DNA of 64,000 bases from JAGQSZ01 sp049647585 (GTDB lineage Bacteria > Actinomycetota > Acidimicrobiia > Acidimicrobiales > Microtrichaceae). The notes under the pieces were generated by a model. The model worked only from the letters and a program-made list of their open reading frames with translations, was not told the DNA's origin and did no database searches. This document shows, piece after piece, positions 33,121 to 41,867 of this stretch. Position numbers and translations under genes: made by a program. The stretch is taken from positions 1 through 64,000 of the forward strand of contig JBARXY010000014.1 of NCBI GenBank assembly GCA_049647585.1, written 5' to 3'. Position 1 is the first letter of the stretch, and the number at the start of each line of letters is the position of its first letter.

Positions 33121-33981
33121 ATGACCTCGGTCCGAGGTTCAACCAAGGTCGTCGGAGTCATGGGAGACCCCATCGCGCACTCGCTGTCGCCGGTCATCCA
33201 CAACGCCGCGTTCGCCGCACTCGATATGGATTGGGTTTGCGTTGCCATGCAGACCCCAGAGGGTCTGGCCGATGACGCCGTCCGTGGCATGCGGGCAATG
33301 GGGATCGTCGGAATGTCGGTGACGATGCCCCACAAGGCTGCGGTGATCGGCGCGCTCGACTCGCTCAGCGACGATGCCTCGGCGCTCGACTCGGTCAACT
33401 GCATCTCCAATCGCGACGGCAAGCTGATCGGGCTGAACACCGATGGCCCGGGCTTTGTCGCTGGTCTGCGACACGATTTCGGCTTTGAGCCGTCCGGCGC
33501 CGATTGTGTAGTGCTTGGCGCCGGCGGGGCAGCGCGCTCGGTCGTGCTAGCTCTCGCTCGAGCGGGCGCACGGTCGGTGAAGGTGATCAACAGAAGCGCC
33601 GCCAACGCTGAACTGGCGGCCAAGCTCGCGGGTCCGGTCGGCTCAGTCGCAGGCCCCGAGGCGCTTGCCACGGCAGATCTTGTGGTCAACGCGACTTCGG
33701 TCGGAATGGCCGGGGTCAATCCGGGCGACCCATCGGGAGCGGAAGCCTTGCCTTGTGACCCAAGCCTTCTCGGGTCCACACAGGTGGTTGTCGATCTCAT
33801 CTATAACCCCGTCGAGACGGCGTTCATGAAAGCCGCCGCCGAACGCGGTGCCCGAGTCTCCAACGGCGTATCGATGCTCGTCCATCAGGCCGCGGTGGCG
33901 TTCGAACAATGGACCGGTGTTTCCGCCCCGATCGACGCGATGTTCGACGCGACTGCGTCGGAGCTCAGCACTAGGGGCTGA
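33121..33981 (+). CDS. aroE: shikimate dehydrogenase
   Basis: ATG 33121 is chosen; GTG 33094 is an upstream option. The protein of about 286 aa has the substrate motif HSLSPVIHNAAFAAL, the catalytic lysine in MSVTMPHKAAVIGAL, the NADP loop VLGAGGAARSVVLAL, and VNATSVGMAG. It reduces 3-dehydroshikimate to shikimate. It begins the aromatic-amino-acid group that continues at aroK after two unknown genes. Confidence 0.93.
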   Translation: MTSVRGSTKVVGVMGDPIAHSLSPVIHNAAFAALDMDWVCVAMQTPEGLADDAVRGMRAMGIVGMSVTMPHKAAVIGALDSLSDDASALDSVNCISNRDGKLIGLNTDGPGFVAGLRHDFGFEPSGADCVVLGAGGAARSVVLALARAGARSVKVINRSAANAELAAKLAGPVGSVAGPEALATADLVVNATSVGMAGVNPGDPSGAEALPCDPSLLGSTQVVVDLIYNPVETAFMKAAAERGARVSNGVSMLVHQAAVAFEQWTGVSAPIDAMFDATASELSTRG

Positions 33982-34259
33982 ACTTCTGATAGCGGGCCGT
34001 TCTCCCGAGGGCCGAGTCCACGTTTGGTGGGACGAATTCGGCAAGTGGCGGCTGCTCAACCGACGGTAAGACAATCGATGCGAGGATGGGAACAGCTTGC
34101 GCTGCTGGCGCTCGACTTCCTGGCGCCGTCCCAGAGAATCCGCGGACCCGAAGGCCTGCCGGGCCAAAAGACCCAGGAAATGTTGAACCCGCCTCCAAAA
34201 GCTGCCGATGACTTCCAAAGGTTGCACTGATCTCACGGTGCCGGGTAGGAGGAAATCAC

Positions 34260-35531
34260 GTGGCGCTCCAAGGGACAATCGACACCTTTCCCTTGACCGA
34301 CGTTCTGGCGCTCCTCGAGACGTCGGCAAAAACCGGTCTGTTGACGCTCACTGGCGATCGTGGCTCAGGCCGGGTCTGGCTCGACGGCGAGAACATCCTC
34401 GGTGGGACTCTCGACGATGCCACGCCACTGACATCTGACCGAGTTCTGTTCGAGCTGCTTCGCTTCGAGGAGGGTTCCTTCGAGTTCTCGTCTCTCGATC
34501 CGGCAGAGATTCCCGAGTTCGACGAATCGCCGATGCAGATCAAGTCGTGTGTCGAAAGCGCACAGCAGATGTTGGAGCAGTGGGATCGCATCGAGTCGAT
34601 CGTCCCGTCACTTGCCCACCGCATTTCACTTGCTCCAGAACTTCCGGTGGACCAGTTGTCCGTCGATGGTGAGCTTTGGTCATTCCTCGTTGCGGTCAGT
34701 GCAAGCAGCACGGTTGCTGACGCAGCGACCGCTCTGGCAATGGACTCGTACGAGGGCTCTGCGGTCATTGCGTCCTTGATCGAACAGCAACTCGTGGACA
34801 TCGCGGAACCCGCAGTCGGTAATGAGGTGGCCGGCTCATCGATGGCAGATCGGACCGATGACGGGTCCCCAGAAGCCACGGACGAGGATGCAGCCGATAC
34901 TGCTCCGAACGGTGATGGGATCGCTCACTCGGAATGGGCACAGAGCACCCTCGACAGTGACTCCGTGGGCGACGATTCGACACTCATCGAGGAGCTACAG
35001 CAAGAAGAGGCAATGTGGGTTGAGCCGGCCAACGACTTCCCCGAACGCTTTCCCATCGACGACCTTCTGTTGGACGATTCTGATGGACAGGACGACCCCT
35101 GGGCATCACCCGCCATGGCTCAGCTTGAGGCCCAACGGCACGAGGACTCCCAGGCGTCGAACGGGACGAGCTTCGCCGGGCTCCCCGAAATCGAGTCCGT
35201 CCCGCTCAGCGATAGGGACGCCGGGAACGGCGCACCTCCCGTGAACGGAACTGGTCTCAGGGATTGGGATGAGATGGTCAAGATGGAGCAGGTCAGGACC
35301 AACGGTGTCAGCACTCCAGAGGAGACGGCTGACGAGGTCCTGAGGCAGATGTCCAAACTCAGTCCTAAAGCGGCAGAAGCGATCGCAGCCGCCCTTGGAT
35401 CCGCCGGCGATGAGCCCCGCAGTTCATCCGGCGCCGACGCAGACACAGCGCCGGACGCTACTGACGCCAATCGGGAATCCGATGACGACTCCGCCGGAAT
35501 TGGACCCGTGTCCTTCTTGGACTCGTTCTGA
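34260..35531 (+). CDS. DUF4388 (PATAN-like) domain protein, acidic
   Basis: GTAGGAGGAAATCAC sets the GTG start. The N-terminal 90 residues form a DUF4388 domain: LQGTIDTFPLTDVLALLETS, AKTGLLTLTGDRGSGRVWLD. A second helical region of about 80 residues follows, then about 230 residues of acidic, probably disordered sequence. DUF4388 proteins in other bacteria belong to signalling and gliding or response-regulator systems. Here its partner is the next gene, which starts on the same TGATG junction. The role is unknown. Confidence 0.7.
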   Translation: MALQGTIDTFPLTDVLALLETSAKTGLLTLTGDRGSGRVWLDGENILGGTLDDATPLTSDRVLFELLRFEEGSFEFSSLDPAEIPEFDESPMQIKSCVESAQQMLEQWDRIESIVPSLAHRISLAPELPVDQLSVDGELWSFLVAVSASSTVADAATALAMDSYEGSAVIASLIEQQLVDIAEPAVGNEVAGSSMADRTDDGSPEATDEDAADTAPNGDGIAHSEWAQSTLDSDSVGDDSTLIEELQQEEAMWVEPANDFPERFPIDDLLLDDSDGQDDPWASPAMAQLEAQRHEDSQASNGTSFAGLPEIESVPLSDRDAGNGAPPVNGTGLRDWDEMVKMEQVRTNGVSTPEETADEVLRQMSKLSPKAAEAIAAALGSAGDEPRSSSGADADTAPDATDANRESDDDSAGIGPVSFLDSF

Positions 35532-37096
35532 TGTTCACCGTGGGAAAGCGTTACGCGGCTAGAGCGAGCGGGGCCGAAGAAGCGAGCGACAGAGCGGGGA
35601 CCAGCGACGTCGAACACGCCAACGATGTCGAAGGAACGAATGGCACCGAGCAATGCGCCGGCCGCGAAGATTCCGCCAGCCGCGAACAAACGGCGTCCCG
35701 CAGCAATGTGGGGCATCCGGAGCCGTCAATGCCGGTACCGTGTGTGCAGAGCGCAAAGGATCTGGAGTCTCAGGCAGTTGGAGGATCACGCACGTTGATT
35801 GAAGGATCTGGCGACCAGCAGAGCAGCCGACGCTCCGACGCGGGCGAGGTAGGTCGGGCCGGCGTTTCCACCGACGATGACTCAGCTGCGAGGGGATGGG
35901 TTATACCCCCCGGCGGTTCCAAGGTCGATGCGCTGTTCCTCGTATCGACCGAGAGGCTGGGTATCGGCCGGAGCGAGTCGACCGACCCTCCGATCTGGTT
36001 CGATCTGACCAGGGTTCTAAAGCTCGACGCGATAGGCGAACCAGACCGAGGGCTGCTCCAGGTGGAACTCGTGATGGATGACGACACAGTGGTCGCCGCC
36101 GGCTGGCCCGAGGCGTTCTGCAACAAGGTTGTCGAGGCGCTGTCAGCGACCCGATCGACCCCAGCGCCAGCGGGCTCGGACGTACCGGATCATTCGGGAG
36201 TCCCCGGCTCGGGCCTCCCCAAGTCCGATCAATCACAGCCTGATCAGCCCCAACACTCCCTGTCAGTTGAAGATCACCCGGAGTCGCCGTTCAGCGCAAA
36301 GCCTGTGGTGAGGCGACGCTCGCGCAACCGGCGCAATGGTGGCGAGAATGCCGCGGCCAATTCTGAGAGCGCCGTCGAACCCAGTGTCACGAGCCAGAAC
36401 ACTCCCGCCCACGACGGGTCAGCTCAGGACGGGGCAACTCAGGACGGGGCAACTCAGGACGGGGCAGGCCAGATTGCTTCCGTCGAACCTTCCGATGCGC
36501 CGATAGTGGGAGAGTTCGCTGCTGTCAGCGGCGAATCCAACGACGAGTCTGCTGACAAATCCGGTGACAAGTCGGGCGAATCCGACAAGGGAACCGGAAG
36601 CGAGTCCGGCAATGAAACCAGTAGCGCAGCTGTCGGCGAACCCACAGGCGAACTGGCAACAGATTCCGCCGCAGCGGCGCCTTCGAGCGCCAGGTCCTCT
36701 ACGGACCCCGTCGACCACGCACGAGCCGCGGTTGGGGCCGCCCGGCGCAACGCAGCACTTGAATTGGAGGACGTCACCTACCTGGGCGGTCTTCCCGGCC
36801 AGACGAAACGACGTAAGCGGTGCACCGCGACTCTCACCATGGATGGTTTCGAACTGAAAGGTCCGGCCGATCTGTCAGTCCAAATGGACTGGGAATCGGT
36901 CAAGTCGATCGAGACCCAGAATTCCGATGAGGCCAGGTTCCGCACGAACACGAAGATCCACCGGGATTCATCGGCCCTGGTGATCGCCTGCGAAGACGGG
37001 CTCACGCTGATACTCGAAGCCCGGGACTGCCCGACGGTTCCGCTGCGCGCGGCGATCAGTCAACTGCTTGGCGAGTTGTCGGTAGAGGTCGTGTGA
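35531..37096 (+). CDS. hypothetical acidic low-complexity protein
   Basis: It begins at the TGATG junction with the DUF4388 gene. The 521-aa protein alternates disordered Ser/Asp/Glu/Gly-rich stretches with two compact segments. One is at about 120-210 (GWVIPPGGSKVDALFLVSTE; IWFDLTRVLKLDAIGEPDRG). The other is at about 415-521 (DVTYLGGLPGQTKRRKRCTA; MDGFELKGPADLSVQMDWES). The segments look like small beta folds that could be membrane-lipid or PH-like modules. A 15-bp repeat (36425-36466) encodes AQDGATQDGATQDG. No signal peptide or known domain is seen. Confidence 0.65.
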   Translation: MFTVGKRYAARASGAEEASDRAGTSDVEHANDVEGTNGTEQCAGREDSASREQTASRSNVGHPEPSMPVPCVQSAKDLESQAVGGSRTLIEGSGDQQSSRRSDAGEVGRAGVSTDDDSAARGWVIPPGGSKVDALFLVSTERLGIGRSESTDPPIWFDLTRVLKLDAIGEPDRGLLQVELVMDDDTVVAAGWPEAFCNKVVEALSATRSTPAPAGSDVPDHSGVPGSGLPKSDQSQPDQPQHSLSVEDHPESPFSAKPVVRRRSRNRRNGGENAAANSESAVEPSVTSQNTPAHDGSAQDGATQDGATQDGAGQIASVEPSDAPIVGEFAAVSGESNDESADKSGDKSGESDKGTGSESGNETSSAAVGEPTGELATDSAAAAPSSARSSTDPVDHARAAVGAARRNAALELEDVTYLGGLPGQTKRRKRCTATLTMDGFELKGPADLSVQMDWESVKSIETQNSDEARFRTNTKIHRDSSALVIACEDGLTLILEARDCPTVPLRAAISQLLGELSVEVV

Positions 37097-37109
37097 ACGA
37101 CGTGGTGCC

Positions 37110-37649
37110 GTGAGCAACGGGGAGCCCGTGCCCAAAGCGCCATCACGCTCGATCGCTCTTGTCGGCCTGTCCGGTACCGGCAAGTCGACAATTGCACCCC
37201 TACTCGCATCCCGCCTCGGCTACGGCGATTCGGTGGATCTGGATCGCCTGATCGAGCAGCGTTTCGGCCGAAGCGTCGATGAGATATTTGCCGAGGACGG
37301 CGAAGCGACGTTTCGTCGCGCCGAGGCAGACGCACTGGCCGAAGCCCTTGCCGGGCCGCCGGTGGTGATCGCAACCGGTGGAGGCATCGTGTTGCAGCAG
37401 GACAACCGAGCGTTGCTGCGGTCCAAGGCAACCGTGGTCTGGCTGAGAGCGTCGCCTGCTCACCTAGCCGAACGGCTCGCCGACACCACAGAGGCGCGGC
37501 CGTTGCTTGCCGGTGATGCACAGTTCGCACTTGACCGCCTTGCCAGTGAACGTGAGGCGCTCTATTCCGAGGTCGCCGATCGAACAGTTGATGTCGAAGG
37601 CATGGACGTCGCTTCCGTGCTCGCGGAAGTGATAAGAGAAGTCGGATGA
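37110..37649 (+). CDS. aroK: shikimate kinase
   Basis: A GTG start is set 13 bases after the previous stop. The 179-aa kinase has Walker A GLSGTGKSTIAPLLAS, the shikimate-binding DLDRLIEQRFGRSVDEIF, and the GGG loop VIATGGGIVL. The lid lies in LADTTEARPLLAGD. It phosphorylates shikimate with ATP. It overlaps aroB by ATGA, as in many bacteria. Confidence 0.94.
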   Translation: MSNGEPVPKAPSRSIALVGLSGTGKSTIAPLLASRLGYGDSVDLDRLIEQRFGRSVDEIFAEDGEATFRRAEADALAEALAGPPVVIATGGGIVLQQDNRALLRSKATVVWLRASPAHLAERLADTTEARPLLAGDAQFALDRLASEREALYSEVADRTVDVEGMDVASVLAEVIREVG

Positions 37650-38653
37650 TCACCTACACCGTCTCGCTACCAGATGGTCGGAACTATCCGGTCCTGATAG
37701 GCGACGGCGCCCGAACCGAACTCGCATCGTTGGTTCCCGAACGCGCATCTCGAGTCGCGGTCGTGACCCAGTCGTCTGTCCCGGTCGAAGTGCAGACCGG
37801 GCGCGAACAGAAGGTCTTCCAGATAGGCGACGGCGAGTCGTTCAAGACTCTGGCCACCATCGAGTCGCTGTGTTCGAGCTTCGCGGAGTGGGGGCTCACC
37901 CGTGCCGACTGTGTCGTCGGTGTCGGGGGTGGGCTCGTGACCGACGTCGCCGGCTTCGCCGCGGCGGTCTATCACCGGGGACTTCCGGTCGTACACGTCG
38001 CAACGACCCTGCTCGGTCAGATAGATGCCTCGATAGGCGGCAAGACCGGAGTGAACCTTCCCCAGGGAAAGAACCTCGTCGGCGCCTACTGGCAGCCGAG
38101 TGCAGTCATCTGTGACACCGCCACTCTCCAGTCCCTCCCGCCACGCGAGTGGCGTTGTGGTTTGGGCGAGTTGGCCAAGTACCACTGGTTGGGCGGTGGT
38201 CGACTCGACGAACTGCCACTCGACGAGCGGGTCGCCGAATGCGTTCGCATAAAGGCCGAGGTTGTGGCATCGGATGAACGCGAGACCGGCCGACGCGCGA
38301 TCCTCAACTACGGCCACACCTTGGCGCACGCGATCGAAGTGGCAGGCCGACACGACCTCAAGCACGGCGAAGCTGTTGCCATCGGACTCATCTACGCGGC
38401 CGAACTCGCCAGGCGACTGGGTCGGATCGGTGATGACGAAGTCCGTGAGCATCGTCGGGTAGTCGCGGGATATGACCTGCCGACCACGCTTCCGGCCGGC
38501 CTTGACGATGACGAGCTGATGCACCTGATGTCGCGGGACAAGAAGGTCCTCGACCACGGCTTGACGTTCGCACTCGATGGCAGCGATGGTGTCGAAGTGG
38601 TCAACTCGGTGGATCCACAAATTGTCTTGGAAACCCTGGAGGCTGTTCGATGA
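37646..38653 (+). CDS. aroB: 3-dehydroquinate synthase
   Basis: The ATG overlaps the aroK stop. The 335-aa enzyme carries the NAD and metal motifs VGVGGGLVTDVAGFAAAVYH, VATTLLGQIDASIGGKTGVN, and NYGHTLAHAIE with HGEAVAIGL. It converts DAHP to 3-dehydroquinate. It is slightly shorter than the usual 350-360 residues, but all core motifs are present. Translational coupling continues into aroQ. Confidence 0.95.
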   Translation: MITYTVSLPDGRNYPVLIGDGARTELASLVPERASRVAVVTQSSVPVEVQTGREQKVFQIGDGESFKTLATIESLCSSFAEWGLTRADCVVGVGGGLVTDVAGFAAAVYHRGLPVVHVATTLLGQIDASIGGKTGVNLPQGKNLVGAYWQPSAVICDTATLQSLPPREWRCGLGELAKYHWLGGGRLDELPLDERVAECVRIKAEVVASDERETGRRAILNYGHTLAHAIEVAGRHDLKHGEAVAIGLIYAAELARRLGRIGDDEVREHRRVVAGYDLPTTLPAGLDDDELMHLMSRDKKVLDHGLTFALDGSDGVEVVNSVDPQIVLETLEAVR

Positions 38654-39225
38654 CCGACGAAACCCCCGGCGGCGCCCCCGACGAAACCCAGGACTTGGAT
38701 GGGCAGGACATGATCGTTGCCAACACGGCCTCGGATCTGGTCACGGAGGCGTCCCACGACGTCGCCCGGACCGGAGTTGGACCCGAACGACGGGTCCTAC
38801 TTCTCAACGGTGTCAACCTGGGACTGCTCGGCACACGTGAGCCAGCGATCTATGGAACCGATCGTTTGGATGACCATGTTGCTCGGGCCACCCGAGCGGC
38901 CCATGAGGCAGGGATGGAAATTGACCATCTGCAGTCGGATTCCGAAAGCGCTCTGGTCGGCGCCATAGCCGCAGCCAGGCGGACCCATGCCGCAATCATC
39001 ATCAACCCCGGCGCCTTCACCCACTATTCCTGGGCGATCCACGACGCCCTCGCGGCCTTCGACGGCCCCGTGGTCGAACTTCACCTGTCGAATCCGATCT
39101 CCAGGGAGGCCTGGCGGCACACCTCCGTCGTTAGCCCCGTGGCGACGGCGCTGATTGCGGGGATGGGTGGTGCGGGCTACGAAATGGCAGTCCTGGCCGT
39201 CGCGCATCTGCTGGCGAACTCCTAG
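38650..39225 (+). CDS. aroQ: 3-dehydroquinate dehydratase, type II, with N-terminal extension
   Basis: The ATG overlaps the aroB stop. Type II motifs start near residue 49: VLLLNGVNLGLLGTREPAIY, then INPGAFTHYSWAIHDAL and VVELHLSNPISREAWRHTSV. The enzyme makes dehydroshikimate. Residues 1-45 (ETPGGAPDETQDLDGQD and similar) are acidic and disordered; typical family members lack them. The coupling at the ATG supports the long form. No later start has a convincing ribosome site. Confidence 0.9.
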   Translation: MTDETPGGAPDETQDLDGQDMIVANTASDLVTEASHDVARTGVGPERRVLLLNGVNLGLLGTREPAIYGTDRLDDHVARATRAAHEAGMEIDHLQSDSESALVGAIAAARRTHAAIIINPGAFTHYSWAIHDALAAFDGPVVELHLSNPISREAWRHTSVVSPVATALIAGMGGAGYEMAVLAVAHLLANS

Positions 39226-39249
39226 CGTCGACAGACCTACGCTGTTGGG

Positions 39250-40404
39250 ATGGCAGTGACCGAACACGTCGTCCCCGATTTCGCCCCCGATGCGCTACCT
39301 CCGATGGATGTTGCGGCACGGATCGACAGACTGCGGAAGCTGTTCGAACAGTCCCAGATCGACGCCCTGCTCGTCACGAACCTGGTGAACGTCCGCTACC
39401 TCTGTGGGTTCACCGGTTCGGCCGGACTCCTGCTGATCACCCCTGACGAGGCGGTTTTCGTGAGCGACGGCCGCTACAGGGACCAGAGCGCAGCCGAGTT
39501 GTCCGGAGCCGGAGTGAACGCCCGGATCGACATCGTCGGAGCCGACCCTGACTCGGCCATCGCCGACGCCGTCAGAGCGGCAGGAGTCAAGCGTCTGGGA
39601 CTCGAGGAGCAGTCGGTGTCGTGGGCGCTGCAGCGTCGTTGGGACTCCGAGTTGTTCACCGGCGGAAATTTGGTCCCCACGGGAGGACTCGTCGAGGAGC
39701 TCAGGCTCGTCAAGGAACCGGCCGAGTCGGCTCGGATCCGCTCGGCCTGCGCGATTGCGGACCGGGCGCTCATGGACGTCCGCCACCGCCTCGCCGACGG
39801 ACCGACCGAGATCGAGTTCGGACTGGAGCTCGATGCACGGATGCGTCAACTGGGTGCTGCGGACGTGAGCTTCGAGACGATCGTGGCGTCCGGTCCCAAC
39901 GGTGCCAAACCCCATCACCACCCGTCTCGCCGTCAGATCGTCGAGGGCGACCTGGTCGTCATCGACTTCGGCGCGCTGGTCGACGGCTACCACTCCGACA
40001 TGACACGGACCCTTGCTGTCGGCGACATCGGCCCGCAGCGCCAGAAGATGTTCGACGTGGTCATCGAATCCCAGCAGGCCGGCGTGGACGCCGTCGCACA
40101 GGGGGTAGAGGCATCGGCTGTAGACGCGGCCTGTCGGGCTGTCATCGACGATGCCGGTTGGGGCGATGCATTCCTCCACGGCACCGGTCATGGTGTGGGC
40201 CTCGATATCCACGAGGAGCCGAGGGTTTCGAGCCGATCGGCTGCTACCCTCGTCGCCGGTCACGTGGTGACTGTGGAACCCGGTGTCTACCTTCCGGATT
40301 TGGGCGGCGTCCGCATCGAGGACACGCTGCTGGTCACCGAGGACGGTTCCGATCGTCTCACTCGTGCCACCAAAGACCCCTCAGTAGACGCCTCCATCGG
40401 CTGA
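39250..40404 (+). CDS. pepQ: M24 aminopeptidase (Xaa-Pro peptidase)
   Basis: The 384-aa protein has an N-terminal creatinase-like domain (IDALLVTNLVNVRYLCGFTG) and a pita-bread metallopeptidase. Ligands are visible in VIDFGALVDGYHSDMTRTLA (two Asp), HGTGHGVGLDIHEEP (His), VTVEPGVYLP (Glu) and VRIEDTLLV (Glu). It cleaves N-terminal or dipeptide Xaa-Pro bonds. In actinobacteria this gene lies between aroQ and efp, as here. The pepP/pepQ distinction cannot be made from sequence alone. TACGCT upstream may be a -10 box. Confidence 0.9.
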   Translation: MAVTEHVVPDFAPDALPPMDVAARIDRLRKLFEQSQIDALLVTNLVNVRYLCGFTGSAGLLLITPDEAVFVSDGRYRDQSAAELSGAGVNARIDIVGADPDSAIADAVRAAGVKRLGLEEQSVSWALQRRWDSELFTGGNLVPTGGLVEELRLVKEPAESARIRSACAIADRALMDVRHRLADGPTEIEFGLELDARMRQLGAADVSFETIVASGPNGAKPHHHPSRRQIVEGDLVVIDFGALVDGYHSDMTRTLAVGDIGPQRQKMFDVVIESQQAGVDAVAQGVEASAVDAACRAVIDDAGWGDAFLHGTGHGVGLDIHEEPRVSSRSAATLVAGHVVTVEPGVYLPDLGGVRIEDTLLVTEDGSDRLTRATKDPSVDASIG

Positions 40405-40474
40405 TCCCGGCACGACTGCCGGAATCTCCGACCCAATTCGAACGCGAACAGCAAGCACAGAACGGATCCAATCC

Positions 40475-41044
40475 ATGGCGCAGATCTCCACATCAGACTT
40501 CAAGACAGGAATGAGCATCGACATCGATGAGGGGCTCTTCCAGATCGTGGATTTCCAGCACGTCAAGCCCGGAAAGGGCGGAGCGTTCGTCCGTAGCACA
40601 CTCAAAAACATCCGCAACGGTGGAGTCCTCGAAAAGACGTTCCGTGCCGGCGAAAAGATGGAACGGGCCATCATCGACAAGCGTGAGATGCAACTGCTCT
40701 ACCGCGACGGCAACGACTACATCTTCATGGACAACTCCACATACGACCAGCTGAACGTCCCCGAGGCGACCCTCGGGGATGCGACCAACTATCTGGTCGA
40801 CAACTCGCTCGTGAACCTCATGATGTACGACGACGAGATCGTCGGGGTTGACATGGCCGCAGCGGTTGAACTGGTCATTGCCGAGACTGAACCCGGCGAG
40901 AAGGGTGACCGCGTCTCAGGCGCGAAGAAGCCCGCGACGCTCGAGACCGGGCTGGTCATCCAGGTTCCGTTGTTCATCAACCCCGGCGAGCGGGTCAAGG
41001 TCGACACACGCTCAGGCGACTTCCTTTCCCGAGCTTCAGGGTGA
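40475..41044 (+). CDS. efp: elongation factor P
   Basis: The 189-aa protein shows the three beta-barrel domains of EF-P: MAQISTSDFKTGMSIDIDEG, the tip loop HVKPGKGGAFVRSTLKNIRN with the modifiable lysine position, and the C-terminal signature FINPGERVKVDTRSGDFLSR. EF-P relieves ribosome stalling at polyproline. It overlaps nusB by four bases (GTGA). Confidence 0.96.
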   Translation: MAQISTSDFKTGMSIDIDEGLFQIVDFQHVKPGKGGAFVRSTLKNIRNGGVLEKTFRAGEKMERAIIDKREMQLLYRDGNDYIFMDNSTYDQLNVPEATLGDATNYLVDNSLVNLMMYDDEIVGVDMAAAVELVIAETEPGEKGDRVSGAKKPATLETGLVIQVPLFINPGERVKVDTRSGDFLSRASG

Positions 41045-41712
41045 CCAGCGACAGCTCGCGCCCTCGCAGTTCGAGCACCGACTCAGGCACCGATAGCTCA
41101 GGCACCGACGACTCAGGCACCGACAACTCGAGCTCTGACCCCTCGGACGCCGCAGCCCACTCGGACGCCGCAGCCCCCTCGGACGCCGCAGCGATAAACG
41201 AGCCCGAAACTCAGAAACAACCCGAGTTGTTGAGCAAGAGCGCTCTTGACACCGTCCTCGACCCGGAAGCTGTGGTCGAGTCGGTGTCCCTCAGCGAGCA
41301 GCCAAAGCTCCGCACTGTCATCGGTGGACGTCACGAGGCCCGCGAGCGGGCGGTCCACCTGCTCTATGAGAGCCAGATCAAGAAGCAACCTGTCGAAGAT
41401 GTCCTGGCGGCGCAGGTGCTCGCACCCGATACCTACGCAACAGAACTGTTGCGGGGCGTGGAGCAGAATCGGGAAGAAATCGACGAGGTGATCAGTCGCC
41501 TTGCCCGGGGTTGGACCATCGAGAGGATGGCGACGATGGACGTCGTCGTTCTGCGGGTTGCGTTGTTCGAGTTGCTGCATCGACCCGATGTTCCCCGAGG
41601 AGTCGTGCTCGCAGAGGCGGTCGATCTTGCGGGCCAGTACGGCACCGACGATTCATCCAAGTTCGTCAACGGTCTCCTCTCGGCAGCGGCGGACGAGATC
41701 CGCCCAGCCTGA
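41041..41712 (+). CDS. nusB: transcription antitermination factor NusB with repeat-rich N-terminus
   Basis: A GTG start overlaps efp. The NusB domain occupies about residues 95-223 (GGRHEARERAVHLLYESQIK; TIERMATMDVVVLRVALFEL; DLAGQYGTDDSSKFVNGLLS). NusB binds boxA RNA with S10 in rRNA antitermination. The first 85 residues are unusual: Ser/Thr/Asp/Gly repeats (SGTDSSGTDDSGTDNSS) and three SDAAA units encoded by short tandem DNA repeats (41074-41192). Typical NusB is about 140 residues. Internal starts lack ribosome sites, so the long form seems real. Confidence 0.9.
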   Translation: MTSDSSRPRSSSTDSGTDSSGTDDSGTDNSSSDPSDAAAHSDAAAPSDAAAINEPETQKQPELLSKSALDTVLDPEAVVESVSLSEQPKLRTVIGGRHEARERAVHLLYESQIKKQPVEDVLAAQVLAPDTYATELLRGVEQNREEIDEVISRLARGWTIERMATMDVVVLRVALFELLHRPDVPRGVVLAEAVDLAGQYGTDDSSKFVNGLLSAAADEIRPA

Positions 41713-41783
41713 TAGGCGCCTCCGCCCACCTCAACGACAGCCAGAACGGCCCCTAAGTGGCTCTGCAACCGAGTTCTCAGATT

Positions 41784-41809
41784 TTGATGGGCGTCGAGAG
41801 TGCTAATGT
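41784..41809 (+). promoter_or_regulatory. candidate promoter of the pyr operon
   Basis: TTGATG (41784-41789) could serve as -35. TGCTAATGT (41801-41809) is an extended -10 (TGN plus TAATGT). The 14-base spacing is short, so the extended -10 would matter most. A start near 41815 would place the whole PyrR hairpin at the RNA 5' end. The gap from nusB is 146 bases. Confidence 0.4.
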
Positions 41810-41813
41810 GATC

Positions 41814-41852
41814 GTCTGTACGTGAAGGAAGTCCCGAGAGGCTTCTACGGAC
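41814..41852 (+). promoter_or_regulatory. PyrR-binding hairpin in the pyr leader
   Basis: The loop region AGTCCCGAGAGGCTT (about 41829-41843) matches the PyrR-binding consensus ARUCCNGNGAGGYU exactly. It is enclosed by an upper stem GAAG/CTTC and a lower stem GTCTGTA (41814-41820) / TACGGAC (41846-41852), the usual anti-antiterminator fold. UMP-bound PyrR stabilises it to lower pyr expression. The ribosome site GGAAAGG begins one base after the stem, so binding may also block translation initiation at 41868. Confidence 0.85.
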
Positions 41853-41867
41853 GGAAAGGTGCTGCCG

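Noticed and set aside
34078..34230. Possible 50-aa gene between aroE and the DUF4388 gene
   Set aside because: It has no ribosome site before the ATG and no recognisable protein. The 280-base gap otherwise holds nothing I can support.
37667..38620. 317-codon minus-strand open frame over aroB
   Set aside because: It is a shadow of a clear aroB gene and contains no domain motifs.
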